Assembly: GCA_963841885.1 (NCBI GenBank)
Contig: CAWJEK010000021.1
Coordinates: forward strand, 124,001-188,000
Reading direction: 5' to 3'
DNA length: 64,000 nucleotides
Source: Bog-756 sp963841885
GTDB lineage: Bacteria; Actinomycetota; Acidimicrobiia; Acidimicrobiales; RAAP-2
Part shown: positions 63,478 through 64,000 of the stretch, piece by piece
How positions within the stretch are numbered: the first letter of the stretch is position 1
Layout: each line of letters begins with the position of its first letter
Notes under the pieces: model-generated
The model's input: the letters and a program-made list of their open reading frames with translations, nothing else
What the model was told of the DNA's origin: nothing
Database searches by the model: none
Position numbers and translations under genes: made by a program

Positions 63478-64000
63478 ATGGCCGACGCTCGCCGACAACC
63501 GCCTCCCGGCCCGCGGGGTCGACGCCGAGGCCGTGCTGGCCCGCATGGACGAGCTCGCCGCCGACGACCGCGACTGGCGCGGCGGACGGGTGTTCAGCCT
63601 CGTCTACTCGGCCGGCGACGAGGTCCTCGACCTGCTGACCCGGCGCCGCGAACCGCTTCGCGGCCGAGAACGCCCTGAACACGCAGGCCTTCCCCAGCCT
63701 CGGGTCGGATGCAGCGGGACATCGTGGCCATCACCACCGGCCTCCTGGGCGGCGACCGTCGACCGGCCGGCAGCCCGGCGACCCGCGGCTACCTCACCTC
63801 GGGGGGCACCGAGTCGCTGCTCCAGGCCACCAGGACCGCCCGCGACTGGGGCCGGGCCACGGGGCGATCACCCGGCCCAACATGGTGCTGGCCACCAGCG
63901 CCCACGCCGCCTTCGAGAAGGCCGCCCACTACTTCGACGTCGAGTCCCGTCGGGTCCCGGTGCGGCCCGACGGCGGCGCCGACGTCGGACGCCATGGCCG
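63478..64000 (+). CDS. PLP-dependent decarboxylase, sphingosine-1-phosphate-lyase-like (3' end outside the window; frame breaks)
   Basis: The N-terminal part of a fold-type I PLP enzyme. Joined frames read LPARGVDAEAVLARMDELAA, DWRGGRVFSLVYSAGDEVLD, AENALNTQAFPSL, RGYLTSGGTESLLQATRTAR and NMVLATSAHAAFEKAAHYFD. The SGGTES phosphate-binding loop and the His stacking region match bacterial relatives of S1P lyase and group II decarboxylases. The PLP Lys lies beyond the window. At least four frame breaks. ATG 63478 is 6 nt after TAGGCT. Confidence 0.72.

Overview
The window is GC-rich, densely packed DNA from an actinobacterium. The class Acidimicrobiia is the best guess. The evidence is an F420-type oxidoreductase, KstR-like and IpdABC genes of actinobacterial type, a translated BCAA leader before ilvB, and many genes whose start lies 6 nt after a TANNNT box. 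There is no rRNA gene, so the taxonomy is inference. One tRNA gene, tRNA-Ala(CGC), is present.

Layout. 0-4 kb: the 5' part of ilvB on the minus strand with an attenuation leader, then a PhyH-like dioxygenase, DUF1543 and DUF2237 proteins and a nitronate monooxygenase. 4-11.5 kb: a secreted S15 peptidase divergent from an ArsR-SRPBCC-MDMPI operon, then tag, a DUF664 protein and a large-subunit catalase. 11.7-16.9 kb: an accessory island with a recombinase remnant and a badly frameshifted SGNH-hydrolase surface protein carrying ~531-bp tandem repeats. 17-25.3 kb: tRNA-Ala, a GH18 protein, a PIN/TRAM membrane protein and a giant IPT/FN3 secreted protein. 25.5-28.5 kb: the proton-translocating transhydrogenase (pntA, pntA2, pntB). 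28.7-34.4 kb: an EAL protein, an SDR and, divergently, echA20-ipdA-ipdB-ipdC, the steroid C/D-ring opening genes. 34.4-40.4 kb: a P450, a divergent ketoacyl synthase and a PAS-GGDEF-EAL protein. 40.4-51.4 kb: a FadA6-like thiolase, two acyl-CoA dehydrogenase pairs, an SDR, an amidohydrolase and a luciferase-like oxidoreductase. 51.4-57.2 kb: an alpha/beta hydrolase, a Thr-rich membrane protein, an MscS channel, an N-acyl-D-amino-acid deacylase-like protein and an aldehyde dehydrogenase. 57.2-64 kb: a CAP-domain secreted protein, a cyclase, two divergent TetR genes (one KstR-like), an ABC exporter and the start of a PLP decarboxylase.

Main theme. From about 29.7 to 61.5 kb the window is largely a steroid/acyl-CoA catabolic locus. 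Four intergenic sites share a CTGAC-N5-GTCAG inverted repeat. They lie before echA20/SDR, thiolase/acyl-CoA dehydrogenase, amidohydrolase/acyl-CoA dehydrogenase and deacylase/aldehyde dehydrogenase, which suggests one TetR-type regulon. A second theme is a roughly 45-residue GYW...ADGGVF...YGDAGF...GS repeat carried in 6-7 copies by three otherwise unrelated secreted proteins.

Quality. Many strongly conserved genes are broken by single-base shifts. Nearly every break I resolved by eye in a conserved gene is cured by removing one base, so I treat them as probable assembly errors and annotate whole genes across the breaks.
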